Positions 51,231 through 58,820 of a DNA stretch of 61,219 nucleotides are shown piece by piece. Made by a program: the position numbers and the translations under genes. Under the pieces are notes generated by a model. The model made no database searches. It was not told the origin of the DNA and was given only the letters and a program-made list of their open reading frames with translations. Numbering within the stretch: position 1 is the first letter of the stretch; every line of letters starts with the position of its first letter. The DNA is from CAYGVT01 sp964353355 (lineage in GTDB: Archaea; Thermoplasmatota; DTKX01; GCA-020343715). Location of the stretch: contig CAYGVT010000153.1 of NCBI GenBank assembly GCA_964353355.1, positions 1-61,219 of the forward strand, read 5' to 3'.

Positions 51231-51842
51231 TCAACCCTCTTCCTCTGGATGGCCCCTGACCCCGCCGTCCGGGGGCGGGAACATGGGGTCGTCACCGGTC
51301 GCGGGCGGTGGGAACGGGTTGGCGTTGATGGCGTTGCACCGTCGGCACTGGACGTATGTGTCCTCCCTGGCCATGACGAGCTGGGCCCCGCACATCCTGC
51401 AGTGGATGTGGGCACCGTACGGGGACACGAGCGACGCCATGACGTCCCGGTGGAGGATGAGCGCGCAGAACGGCAGTGCCAACGCCGAGAGGATGAACAG
51501 GGGCATGCCCATCAGGAGGGAGGGCACGAACCCCTCCGTGAGGCTGGCGAACATGAACACCCAGACCACGACCGGGAGGATGACGAGGACGTACACGGCC
51601 CGGCGGGTCGCGACCTTCACGGCCCGGTCCGAGAGCGACATCGCGAGCATCATCACCGGCGCCGAGAGCAGGATGAGGACGGGGCCGAAGATGTACGCGC
51701 AAACCTCGGCCTCGAACGGGACCGAGAGCTCGCCATAGTGCATGTAGTCGGCGAACATGATGAACGAGGGTATCGAGAGCAGCCCGAACAGGACGCCATC
51801 CACGACCGAGAGGCCGAGCATCGAGCGCGCCCGCGACCGCAC
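51231..51842 (-). CDS. Membrane protein with C-terminal zinc ribbon
   Basis: About 203 residues from a GTG at 51842; an ATG at 51821 is an alternative. Four hydrophobic segments (for example VDGVLFGLLSIPSFIMFADY, YIFGPVLILLSAPVMMLAM, VLVILPVVVWVFMFAS) are followed by a cytosolic zinc ribbon: CRMCGAQ and CRRCN, separated by 12 residues. A Pro-rich tail ends the protein. It begins three bases after the stop of the upstream 537-residue membrane protein, so the two are co-transcribed. Such small zinc-ribbon membrane proteins are widespread in archaea and uncharacterised. Confidence 0.75.
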   Translation of the reverse strand: MRSRARSMLGLSVVDGVLFGLLSIPSFIMFADYMHYGELSVPFEAEVCAYIFGPVLILLSAPVMMLAMSLSDRAVKVATRRAVYVLVILPVVVWVFMFASLTEGFVPSLLMGMPLFILSALALPFCALILHRDVMASLVSPYGAHIHCRMCGAQLVMAREDTYVQCRRCNAINANPFPPPATGDDPMFPPPDGGVRGHPEEEG

Positions 51843-51844
51843 GC

Positions 51845-53458
51845 TCAGAGCAGCACCCCCACCAGGAGCAGGACGCACGCGGCCGGGAGGACGGCTAGCT
51901 GCGCGAGGGGCATCACGCGCGCGTTCAGCTCCTTGAACGGGAGGGGCCACACGAGCAGGTAGGCGAGCACCGCTCCCGGGATGGAGAGCACGATGGCCAT
52001 GCCCAGCATGAGCCACATCCTCGGGTCGCGGACGGTCCCGCCCTCGAGCCCCCAGTGGGACTTGGCGAGGAAGGCCGCCGCGAACCAGACGAGGATGGCT
52101 AGGAGCGCCACCAGGAGGCCCGCGAGCGCTGCCCCGTTGTCGGTGATGAACGCGGCCCGCGCGGCCGCCTTCCTATGGGAATCGGAGCCGGTCCCGGTCT
52201 TGGAATCCAGGTCGAAGGCGGGGTTGGCGCTGGACAGCTGGAACAGGTACCAGTGGGAGCCGTCGAAGTAGGCGTCCTTCGTCATCGGGAGGCTCAGGTC
52301 GCGGTCCTCCGGCACGCGGAACAAGATGTCGATGTCCCCGACCTCGTTGGGCCAGCCCACGCTGGTGCCGAGCGGGAAGAACATCTTGCCGGAATCGAGC
52401 GGGAGCTCGATGCGCAGCACCTCTCCCGCGAAGTCGGTCGGGCCGAAGACCGCATCGATTAGCTCGTCGAGGATGTCATATGAATGTCTGTAGGCCCGGT
52501 AGACGGTCTCGTTGCTGTAGATGTCGGTGTACCCTTGCTCCCACTCTGACCGAAGGGTGTACTCCATGTTGTTCTTCAGGTCCGATATCTGACCGCGGGT
52601 CCTCACGGGGTCCGCCCTGAGCGCCTGGACGACCATAGCGGCGGTGTTCGGTGTGTTCTCCTGCAGGAACGCGAAATCAGTTGCATCGATGGGTGGCTTG
52701 CTGGCCCCCTCGACGACCGCCAAGTAGTGCGTATTGTACCGCTCTAGGTCGCCCTGCTCGGGCAGCACGAGGCCCTTCTCGAGGAGGTACTCCGCCAGCC
52801 GCGGGCCAGCGTCCACCCCGAAAACGTCCACGGAGAAGCCGTCGAACTCGTAGTGCTGCACGGGCTCCACGCCGGGGCCGAGGATCGCCTCGCCCCCGCC
52901 GCCCAACGCGTCCCTCCCCTCGGAGTCCTCCTGGACGATGTGGAAGTTCTCGCGGATGTACTCCCCCGGCAGCGTGAACAGCATCGAGCCGAAGCAGCCT
53001 TCGATTGCGTCCGTGACCTCGTCCCCCAGGACCGACCAGGCCGCGGTCGGGTCCTGCCGGCCGACCTCCTCCTCGGCCCTGTCAAGGAGCTGGTCCTTCC
53101 TGAACACGGACTCCTTCACAGGAGAGCCCGTCACCGACACCGGTAGCGTCCGCAGGGGCACCATGAGGGTGAGGTTGGTGCCGGGGTCGAGCGAGTACAC
53201 CGACAGGAACAGGGCGATGCGTTCGTGCGTGTCGTTCAAGAGGTCCACGCGCGCGAGCTGCCGGCTCTCGAAGAGCGAGCCGAACACCTCCTCGGCGTCG
53301 CCCTGCCCGAGCGTGTACGACGGCATCCCGTCCGCGGCGACGGGGGCCGCAGGGACGGCGAAGAGCATGACGATGAGGACGGCCAGCAGAGGCCGGGCGG
53401 GGCTCCGTATGACACGTTCCCCATTCCTTGCGCACACGGTTCGAGGCGAATGGACCAT
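51845..53458 (-). CDS. Large exported/membrane protein of unknown function
   Basis: About 537 residues. A signal peptide (RPLLAVLIVMLFAVPAAPVAA) precedes a soluble extracellular domain of about 390 residues. Three membrane helices follow near the C terminus (GALAGLLVALLAILVWFAAAFL, LMLGMAIVLSIPGAVLAYLLV, LAQLAVLPAACVLLLVGVLL). The ectodomain has no recognised motif; EDLDS-like and acidic stretches suggest a soluble binding domain. The ATG at 53458 follows AGGGGGT; a TATA-like sequence lies near 53549-53556 on this strand. Its downstream partner is the zinc-ribbon protein. Function unknown. Confidence 0.75.
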   Translation of the reverse strand: MVHSPRTVCARNGERVIRSPARPLLAVLIVMLFAVPAAPVAADGMPSYTLGQGDAEEVFGSLFESRQLARVDLLNDTHERIALFLSVYSLDPGTNLTLMVPLRTLPVSVTGSPVKESVFRKDQLLDRAEEEVGRQDPTAAWSVLGDEVTDAIEGCFGSMLFTLPGEYIRENFHIVQEDSEGRDALGGGGEAILGPGVEPVQHYEFDGFSVDVFGVDAGPRLAEYLLEKGLVLPEQGDLERYNTHYLAVVEGASKPPIDATDFAFLQENTPNTAAMVVQALRADPVRTRGQISDLKNNMEYTLRSEWEQGYTDIYSNETVYRAYRHSYDILDELIDAVFGPTDFAGEVLRIELPLDSGKMFFPLGTSVGWPNEVGDIDILFRVPEDRDLSLPMTKDAYFDGSHWYLFQLSSANPAFDLDSKTGTGSDSHRKAAARAAFITDNGAALAGLLVALLAILVWFAAAFLAKSHWGLEGGTVRDPRMWLMLGMAIVLSIPGAVLAYLLVWPLPFKELNARVMPLAQLAVLPAACVLLLVGVLL

Positions 53459-53602
53459 CCCGTACCCCCTGTTGGGCCTGCATGCGCCCGACCGAAGGGA
53501 CAATGGTATGGTGGGCGATGCGAGCATGGCCAGTTGGGGCGGCGCCGCAATAAACCTTTTGGTAAGCGATGGGAACGTCCGAACCCCGTGCCACGCGATG
53601 AC

Positions 53603-54208
53603 CTAGAAGTCGACGGACTCGTAGACCCTCACGTGCAGCTCCACCGTCACCGTGCCGGTCGGCACAGCGTCGGTGGCGAGCAGGGGGTTGTCGACGTTGT
53701 CGACGACCAGGACGTAGGAGCGGCCCGTGTCGGGGAGCGTGAGGTTGGTCATCACCGCGGTGATGTTCTCGAACCTGCGCACGCTCGAGAAGGCGTTAGT
53801 GCTCGCGTTGCCGTAGACGAGCTCGTACTGGTCGTCATCCATGAGGAAGACGTCGAACCGCCTGCCGTCGGAGGAGGTGATGTTGACCTCGACCCGCCTC
53901 GAGACGAAACCAGCGCCGAGGTCGAGGCGGAAGTGACCACCCTCCCCGACGACGACGTCCTCATCGTGGCTCTGGACGAGGTCCTCGCCGCCGCCCGTGA
54001 GCCCGCCCAGGAGGAAGGAGATGATGGCGACCGCGATGAGGCCGACGATGAGCAGGAGGATGATGGCGGTGAGGAGGGGTATACCGAAGAAGGTCTTGCC
54101 CTGGGGCTGGGGCTGGGGCGGAGGGGGATAGGGGTAGGGCCACGGCGCTGGCGGGGGCATGTGCTGCTGGGGCGGCGTTGTGGCGGGTCCAGGCGCGGCC
54201 GTGGTCAT
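53603..54208 (-). CDS. Proline-rich-tail single-pass membrane protein
   Basis: About 201 residues. The N-terminal tail is Pro-rich (HMPPPAPWPYPYPPPPQPQP), followed by one helix (LLTAIILLLIVGLIAVAIISFLL) and a beta-rich extracellular domain of about 120 residues with FDVFLMDDDQYELVY and YVLVVDNVDNPLLAT. The latter resembles PPC-like or emp24-like beta sandwiches. The ATG at 54208 follows GGAGACGGAGC. The architecture (cytosolic Pro-rich tail, helix, ectodomain) is the same as in several other proteins of the window (6525, 7033, 15402). It is divergent from the CDF transporter gene. Function unknown. Confidence 0.78.
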   Translation of the reverse strand: MTTAAPGPATTPPQQHMPPPAPWPYPYPPPPQPQPQGKTFFGIPLLTAIILLLIVGLIAVAIISFLLGGLTGGGEDLVQSHDEDVVVGEGGHFRLDLGAGFVSRRVEVNITSSDGRRFDVFLMDDDQYELVYGNASTNAFSSVRRFENITAVMTNLTLPDTGRSYVLVVDNVDNPLLATDAVPTGTVTVELHVRVYESVDF

Positions 54209-54283
54209 GCTCCGTCTCCAGGGGGATATCCCCTGGCCCCGCCTAATATACCTTGCCTTGTCCCCCAGTGCTCTGTCAGTAAG

Positions 54284-54304
54284 GCTAAATACATGTCATA
54301 CATG
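54284..54304 (+). promoter_or_regulatory. TATA box and direct repeats before the cation efflux gene
   Basis: GCTAAATA is centred about 29 bases before the ATG at 54316, suggesting a leaderless message. Two copies of ATACATG (54289-54295 and 54298-54304), nine bases apart, overlap its downstream side. A metal-sensing regulator binding there would block polymerase; that is inference. Confidence 0.45.
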
Positions 54305-54315
54305 GCCATTGTCCG

Positions 54316-55227
54316 ATGACGGCCGAGGACGATTCCGGGAAGGCGTCGCGGGGGCTCGTGCGACCCCTGGCGATGGCCATGGCGGTCATCGGGACCTTCA
54401 TGGTCGTCGAGCTCGTGGGCGGATGGCTCTCCGGGAGCCTGGCCCTCATGAGCGACGCGGGGCACATGCTCACGGACACGCTCGCGCTCGCCCTCAGCCT
54501 GTGGGCCGTGGGGGTCGCGCTGCGGCCCCCGACCCAGGAGAGGACCTTCGGCTACCATCGCGCTGAGATCCTCGCGGCGCTCGTCAACGGCACGACCCTC
54601 ATCGTCATCTCCCTGCTCATCTTCTACGAGGCCGCGAGGCGGCTCCTGGACCCGCCCGAGGTCGAGGTGCCCCTCATGCTCGCGGTCGCGCTCGCGGGGC
54701 TCGCGGCCAACGCGGCGGCCGCGTGGCTGCTGCACGACCGGTCGTCGGACAGCCTCAACGTGCGCGGCGCCTACCTGCACGTCCTGGGCGACCTGCTCTC
54801 ATCCATCGGCGTCATCGTGGGCGCGGTGCTGATGCTCGCGCTCGGCTGGTGGGCCGCGGACCCGGTCATCTCCATCGTCATCGGCGTCATCATCCTGTCG
54901 GGGGCATGGAGGCTGGTCAGGCAGTCGACGTCCATCCTGCTCGAATCGGTCCCGCCGCACCTCACCATCGAGGAGGTCCGGGGAGCCCTAAAGGGGGTCG
55001 GGGGGGTCGTGGACGTCCACGACCTGCACGTGTGGACGCTCTCGTCGGGCCTGCACGCGATGAGCGCGCACGTGGAGGTCGGTGACGGCATGGTCAGCGG
55101 GTATGGGCGTCTCATGGCGGAGTGCGAGCGGATGCTCAAGGAGAGGTTCTCCATCTCGCACACGACCATCCAGGTCGAGTGCGGGGCATGCGAGATGGAC
55201 GGCTGCGCGCTCAACCGGCACGCGTGA
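54316..55227 (+). CDS. czcD: Cation diffusion facilitator (CzcD-like) metal exporter
   Basis: About 303 residues. Six helices with the CDF metal site: SDAGHMLTDTLALAL in helix 2 and HVLGDLLSSIGVIVG in helix 5. A cytosolic C-terminal domain follows (GGVVDVHDLHVWTLSSGLHAMSAHVEV), ending in Cys/His-rich ECGACEMDGCALNRH. Members export Zn, Co, Cd or similar in exchange for protons. The ATG at 54316 is likely leaderless. The direct repeats overlapping its promoter suggest metal control. It is divergent from the Pro-rich protein gene. Confidence 0.95.
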   Translation: MTAEDDSGKASRGLVRPLAMAMAVIGTFMVVELVGGWLSGSLALMSDAGHMLTDTLALALSLWAVGVALRPPTQERTFGYHRAEILAALVNGTTLIVISLLIFYEAARRLLDPPEVEVPLMLAVALAGLAANAAAAWLLHDRSSDSLNVRGAYLHVLGDLLSSIGVIVGAVLMLALGWWAADPVISIVIGVIILSGAWRLVRQSTSILLESVPPHLTIEEVRGALKGVGGVVDVHDLHVWTLSSGLHAMSAHVEVGDGMVSGYGRLMAECERMLKERFSISHTTIQVECGACEMDGCALNRHA

Positions 55228-55323
55228 GGTGGACAGGGAGGCCGATCCCCCAGGTCGACGACCGACCTGGAACAACGGGCCTGCCATCGCCCGATGTCCA
55301 TCCCTCGCCGTCGGCATCCCATC

Positions 55324-56408
55324 TCACGGGAGCGCGTGGTCCCTCCCATAGACCTGGAACGCCGCGGGCACGTAATCGACGGGCGCGTCGAAGTAGAGGA
55401 CGACGGAGATGGTGGTCGCGGCGTCGATATCCTTGGGCAGCTCCTTGTCCGAGCCGCAGCACAGCACCTTGGTCCCCTTTTCGTTGACCATGGACGGCTT
55501 GAAGCCGGTGAGGTCGAACGACGTCGGCCCGACGTTCTGGATGTTGAGGGCGACGCACTGCTGCCCGTAGTGCTCGCCCGCCACGCCGACGACCCCGTGC
55601 TGGTTGATGAGGATGCGGATGAGCTCCTCGATGGTGACCACGAGGCTCGCGTTGTCGGACGCTCCGCCGCCGTCCGTGACAGTGACGGTGACGGTGTACG
55701 TGCCGCCATCGCGTAGGAGTGCGACTCGTTCTGGTCGACGAAGAACGTGCCCGTGCTCCCGTCGCCCCAGTCCCATGCGAAGCTCAGCCCTGAGAACCCC
55801 GCGTCGTCCATGGAGTTCGACGCCGAGAACGCCATCATCTCGTCCAACCAGGCGGTGGTCGGCCCGGCGATGGCCGCCGTCGGTGGCACGTTGGGCACGA
55901 GCAGTGCGTCCGGGATTATGGCCATGTCGACCAAGGTGCCCTCGGGGCTCTGCTTGTAGGTCATGCCCCCGTAGGATATCCACGCGTGGACGGTCATCAT
56001 CCTCCCGGACAGGAAGCCTAGCGTCTTGTCGGAGGACTTCCTGAAGGCCGTGAAGGGCACCGTCATGTTGAACCACGTGTCGATGACATGGTCCACCGTC
56101 TGCGTTGTGTAGCCCTTGGCCTTCATCTCGAAGGTCAGATTGAGCATCTCGAAGCCCTTGGAATCGGTCGAGATGACCCTGAGGAGCGAGTCCCACTTCG
56201 CCACCTGGCTCTTCGCGTCGTAGGTCTTGACGGTCAGGTTGACGACCTTCAGGGCCTCGGCGACCGAGACCCCCTCCACCCTTACTTGGATGGGCCTCTC
56301 CCACTCGACGCTCGCCTCACCGTCCCCCCCGTCCCCCGTGCAACCACACAGGGCGGTCGACAGGAGAAGGACGAGGACGACGGGCGCGAGGGCACGGTTG
56401 TACTCCAT
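55324..56408 (-). pseudogene. PKD-domain lipoprotein gene interrupted by a one-base deletion
   Basis: Read from the ATG at 56408, it encodes a lipoprotein signal (ALAPVVLVLLLSTALCGCTG, lipobox LCGC). A soluble region follows, then the start of a PKD domain (SFAWDWGDGSTGTFFVDQNE, ESHSYA). At 55710-55713 the frame breaks. The expected Asp-Gly-Gly (GCGGATGGC) is GCGATGGC, one G short. The frame one base over continues the PKD domain (GGTYTVTVTVTDGGGASDN) and a conserved C-terminal domain (IEELIRILINQHGVVG to the stop at 55324). It is either a pseudogene, a sequencing error or, less likely, a recoding site. The undamaged protein would be about 361 residues. Confidence 0.8.
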
Positions 56409-56614
56409 CCATCGCAACCCCCTGCAAGGGCAGGGAGTAATGGGGCCAGTCCACAATAAGGGCGTCCCCTGGAGATTGCACCGTCCAGGCTGAAGGCCTA
56501 CAGGCTCAAGGCGTACCCATCAGGTGCGGGAGCACCCGGGAGGTTCCACGGCAGGCAGGGACGGCCAAGTCCCTCGCGGGATGCCGTCCCCGCCTCCGTG
56601 CGTTGGTCGCTGGT

Positions 56615-56965
56615 CTAGCGGACGGGCAGCATAGAACCGAAGTCAAGGAGTACCGCGGCCTCGTTGCCGACGACCCAGCCGTCATGCCCGGGAGGTATGT
56701 CCACCACGTCACCAGAACCGAAGTCCATCGTCGTGCCGTCATCCATGACGGTGTGCATCTTGCCGGTCATGACGTAGCCGAAGTGGTGCCTCTGGCAGGA
56801 CTTCGTACCAGCAGTGGGCTTCACGTCCTTGGACCAGCGCCAGCCTGGCTCGAACGTGGTCCTCGCGAAGGTCTGGTCACCGAACCTCAGGAGCTCCGTC
56901 TTCCCGCTCGGGTTGCGCATGGTCTCGTCTGGCTTGTCGAACCGCTTCCTCTGCATGCTTGGCAT
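56615..56965 (-). CDS. Single-domain cupin protein
   Basis: About 116 residues. The cupin core is visible: EPGWRWSKDVKPTAGTKSCQ, HHFGYVMTGKMHTVMDDGTT, then FGSGDVVDIPPGHDGWVVG. The two His in QRHHFGYV, a Glu/Gln and the later His in PGHD are plausible metal ligands. Cupins bind metal or small molecules; the exact role is unknown. The ATG at 56965 follows GGGTGATTAG; an ATG three codons downstream is in frame. Its promoter region carries two overlapping inverted repeats, suggesting ligand-controlled expression. Confidence 0.85.
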   Translation of the reverse strand: MPSMQRKRFDKPDETMRNPSGKTELLRFGDQTFARTTFEPGWRWSKDVKPTAGTKSCQRHHFGYVMTGKMHTVMDDGTTMDFGSGDVVDIPPGHDGWVVGNEAAVLLDFGSMLPVR

Positions 56966-56976
56966 CTAATCACCCT

Positions 56977-57009
56977 GTACGAGGAATGTCGCACTCGTAC
57001 TTCGAAGTA
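56977..57009 (-). promoter_or_regulatory. Overlapping inverted repeats before the cupin gene
   Basis: GTACGA (56977-56982) and TCGTAC (56995-57000) are 6-bp inverted arms with 12 bases between. A perfect 12-bp palindrome, TACTTCGAAGTA (56998-57009), overlaps the right arm. Both lie within 45 bases of the start codon, where the transcript should begin. The arrangement looks like two binding sites for one or two regulators. Confidence 0.5.
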
Positions 57010-57247
57010 TCACCTGAAAAGGCCAATCTCGCTCTGGCATGTCGCTGGGCATTCCCCCTGTGGGAGAGCGGGCTCCGTGTGTCCATGTGGGCGCCGCGCG
57101 GTCCTGCATATGAGCGACCACCCGTACACGGGCATGTGCCCGATTTATTGTCATGAGGCGAGGCGCTCTTGGTGCGAACGCGGCGACAGCCATCAGGATG
57201 TCACCAAGCGAGGAGGCGGGGTCATGGCGGATGCCGGGGGATTTGGT

Positions 57248-57325
57248 TGGTGCTCCCGCCGGGATTCGAACCCGGGTCCCTGGCTCGAAAGGCCAGAATG
57301 ATTGGCCGGACTACACTACGGGAGC
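57248..57325 (-). tRNA. tRNA-Glu (anticodon TTC)
   Basis: Read on the minus strand it begins GCTCCCG and ends CGGGAGC-A. The T arm is GGGTTCGAATCCC, and the anticodon stem CTGGC/GCCAG holds the loop CTTTCGA with anticodon TTC. No intron is seen. The next bases are CCA, so the 3' end appears to be encoded; it could also be chance. The mature body is 75 bases plus CCA. Confidence 0.93.
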
Positions 57326-57350
57326 GTTGGCCTCTTGAATAATGCGCTGT

Positions 57351-57360
57351 GAGATATACC
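57351..57360 (-). promoter_or_regulatory. TATA box for tRNA-Glu
   Basis: GGTATATCTC on the minus strand is centred about 30 bases before the tRNA 5' end, the usual spacing for an archaeal promoter. Confidence 0.6.
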
Positions 57361-57437
57361 TTTCCCACCGAGCCTGGATGGATCAAGATTACCGCGCCTG
57401 GTGACATCGTCCATCGTACCCCTATCTTTTCCGTTTA

Positions 57438-58688
57438 TCACATCACCGCGAGGAACGCCCAGTAGACCAGCACGTTCACGAGCGTGAGCGGCACGCCGAC
57501 CTTGGCGAACTCCGCGAACGTGAGCGTCTCCCCGCCCTTGCGCTCGGCGTTCTGGATGATGATGACGTTGCTCGCCGCGCCCAGGATGGTCAAGTTGCCC
57601 GCGATGGTGCTGCCCGCCGCGAGCGCGACCATCTCCGGCTCGGCCGCGCCCGCTGCTAGGAGCATCGGGATGTAGAGCGCGACCATCGGCACGTTCGAGA
57701 TGAGCTGGCTCAGCAGCACGCTCACCAGCAGTATGAGCCCCAGCGACGTGATGTCGACCCCGTCGCCCTCGATGAAGCCCTGGAAGAACTCCGAGTCCCA
57801 GACGGAGCGCATGAGCACGAACATCGCGGCGAAGAACACGAGCGTCGCCCAGTCCACGCCCCTGACCACGCGCACGCGCTTGGGGCTGAGAAGCAGGACG
57901 GGGGCCGCGCCCGCGAGCGCGATGTAGGTCAGCCGGAGGTCGAATCGCTCGGCCAGGCCAGCGAGGACCAGTGCGACCTTGGCGACGATTAGTGCCAGGA
58001 TTATGACCAACGAGGCCTTCACGAGCGTGGCGAGGCGGGGGTCCCTGATGGGCTCGGGCTCGCGGGGCTCGAGGGGGCGCGAGAGGGCGTCTCTGAAGAA
58101 CCATCTGAGCATCAGGTAGGCTAGCAGCAGGTTGACCAGGGTGGGGACGAGCAGGTACGCGAGGAACGTCACGAACGTGTTCTCGAAGCCGCCCTCGAGC
58201 GCGATGAGCAGGTTCTGCGGGTTGCCGATGGGGCTCATGACCGAGCCGATGGTGACCGCGAAGGCGAGCGCGAGCAGCAGCATCTTGGGCGGGAGCGAGT
58301 GCCGCTTGGCCAGCAGCAGCACCATGGGGGTCCCGATGATGGCGAGCGTGTCGTTCATCAGCAGCGCGGAGGCGAGCCCGATGCCGAGGATGAGGAGGAG
58401 CACGAGCCTCCCCGACGTGCGCGCGGACCTGAGCATCCTGTGCGAGAGGTGCTCCAGGTAGCCCGACTCCTCGAGCGCCTCGCCCACGACGAACATGCCG
58501 AAGAGGAAGACCATGACGTCGACGTTGATGGCCTTGAACGCGCCCACTGGCGATATCTGCCGCGTCGCCAGGACCGCGACCGCGCCGACGAGCATCGCCT
58601 GCCATATCTGGATGCGCACGTTGCCGACCCTGCGCACGACGATGAGCGCGAAGACGACGAGAAGCACGATGACGGGGATGGGGACCAT
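57438..58688 (-). CDS. ArsB/NhaD/SLC13-type anion or ion transporter
   Basis: About 416 residues with ten or eleven membrane helices. Family motifs are LMNDTLAIIGTPMVLLLAKR, MSPIGNPQNLLIALEGGF, SQLISNVPMVALYIPMLLA and GSTIAGNLTILGAASNVIII. The paired asparagine-rich half-helix repeats (N-D-T and SN-V-P) are typical of the ion transporter superfamily with ArsB, NhaD and SLC13 members. It may export arsenite or exchange sodium or carboxylates; the substrate cannot be told. The ATG at 58688 is used. No arsR or arsC is nearby, which weakens an arsenite role. Confidence 0.88.
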   Translation of the reverse strand: MVPIPVIVLLVVFALIVVRRVGNVRIQIWQAMLVGAVAVLATRQISPVGAFKAINVDVMVFLFGMFVVGEALEESGYLEHLSHRMLRSARTSGRLVLLLILGIGLASALLMNDTLAIIGTPMVLLLAKRHSLPPKMLLLALAFAVTIGSVMSPIGNPQNLLIALEGGFENTFVTFLAYLLVPTLVNLLLAYLMLRWFFRDALSRPLEPREPEPIRDPRLATLVKASLVIILALIVAKVALVLAGLAERFDLRLTYIALAGAAPVLLLSPKRVRVVRGVDWATLVFFAAMFVLMRSVWDSEFFQGFIEGDGVDITSLGLILLVSVLLSQLISNVPMVALYIPMLLAAGAAEPEMVALAAGSTIAGNLTILGAASNVIIIQNAERKGGETLTFAEFAKVGVPLTLVNVLVYWAFLAVM

Positions 58689-58787
58689 CGGGGCTCACGG
58701 GCGTACTGGGCCGCCGGCAGGGTATCGCGTCGCTGTCGTAAAAACCTTCGAGGAGGGCGAGCCAGATTGCGCGTCGCCTTGACAACC

Positions 58788-58796
58788 TTTATAAAC
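58788..58796 (+). promoter_or_regulatory. TATA box for the Ca-repeat lipoprotein gene
   Basis: CTTTATAAA is centred about 29 bases before the ATG at 58821. With no Shine-Dalgarno sequence before that ATG, a leaderless message is likely. Confidence 0.6.
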
Positions 58797-58820
58797 TGGC
58801 CCCTTCATATACGACCCGGG

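Noticed and set aside
53225..54319. Plus-strand open frame of about 364 codons opposite the Pro-rich protein
   Set aside because: It is antisense to a gene with signal, helix and ribosome binding site on the minus strand.
57438..58688. Firm call of arsenite exporter (arsB)
   Set aside because: The fold fits the whole ArsB/NhaD/SLC13 superfamily, and there is no ars regulator or reductase nearby.
58299..58820. Upstream extension of the Ca-repeat lipoprotein reading frame
   Set aside because: It runs antisense through the transporter gene and would bury the lipoprotein signal. The TATA box at 58788-58796 places transcription start at the ATG at 58821.
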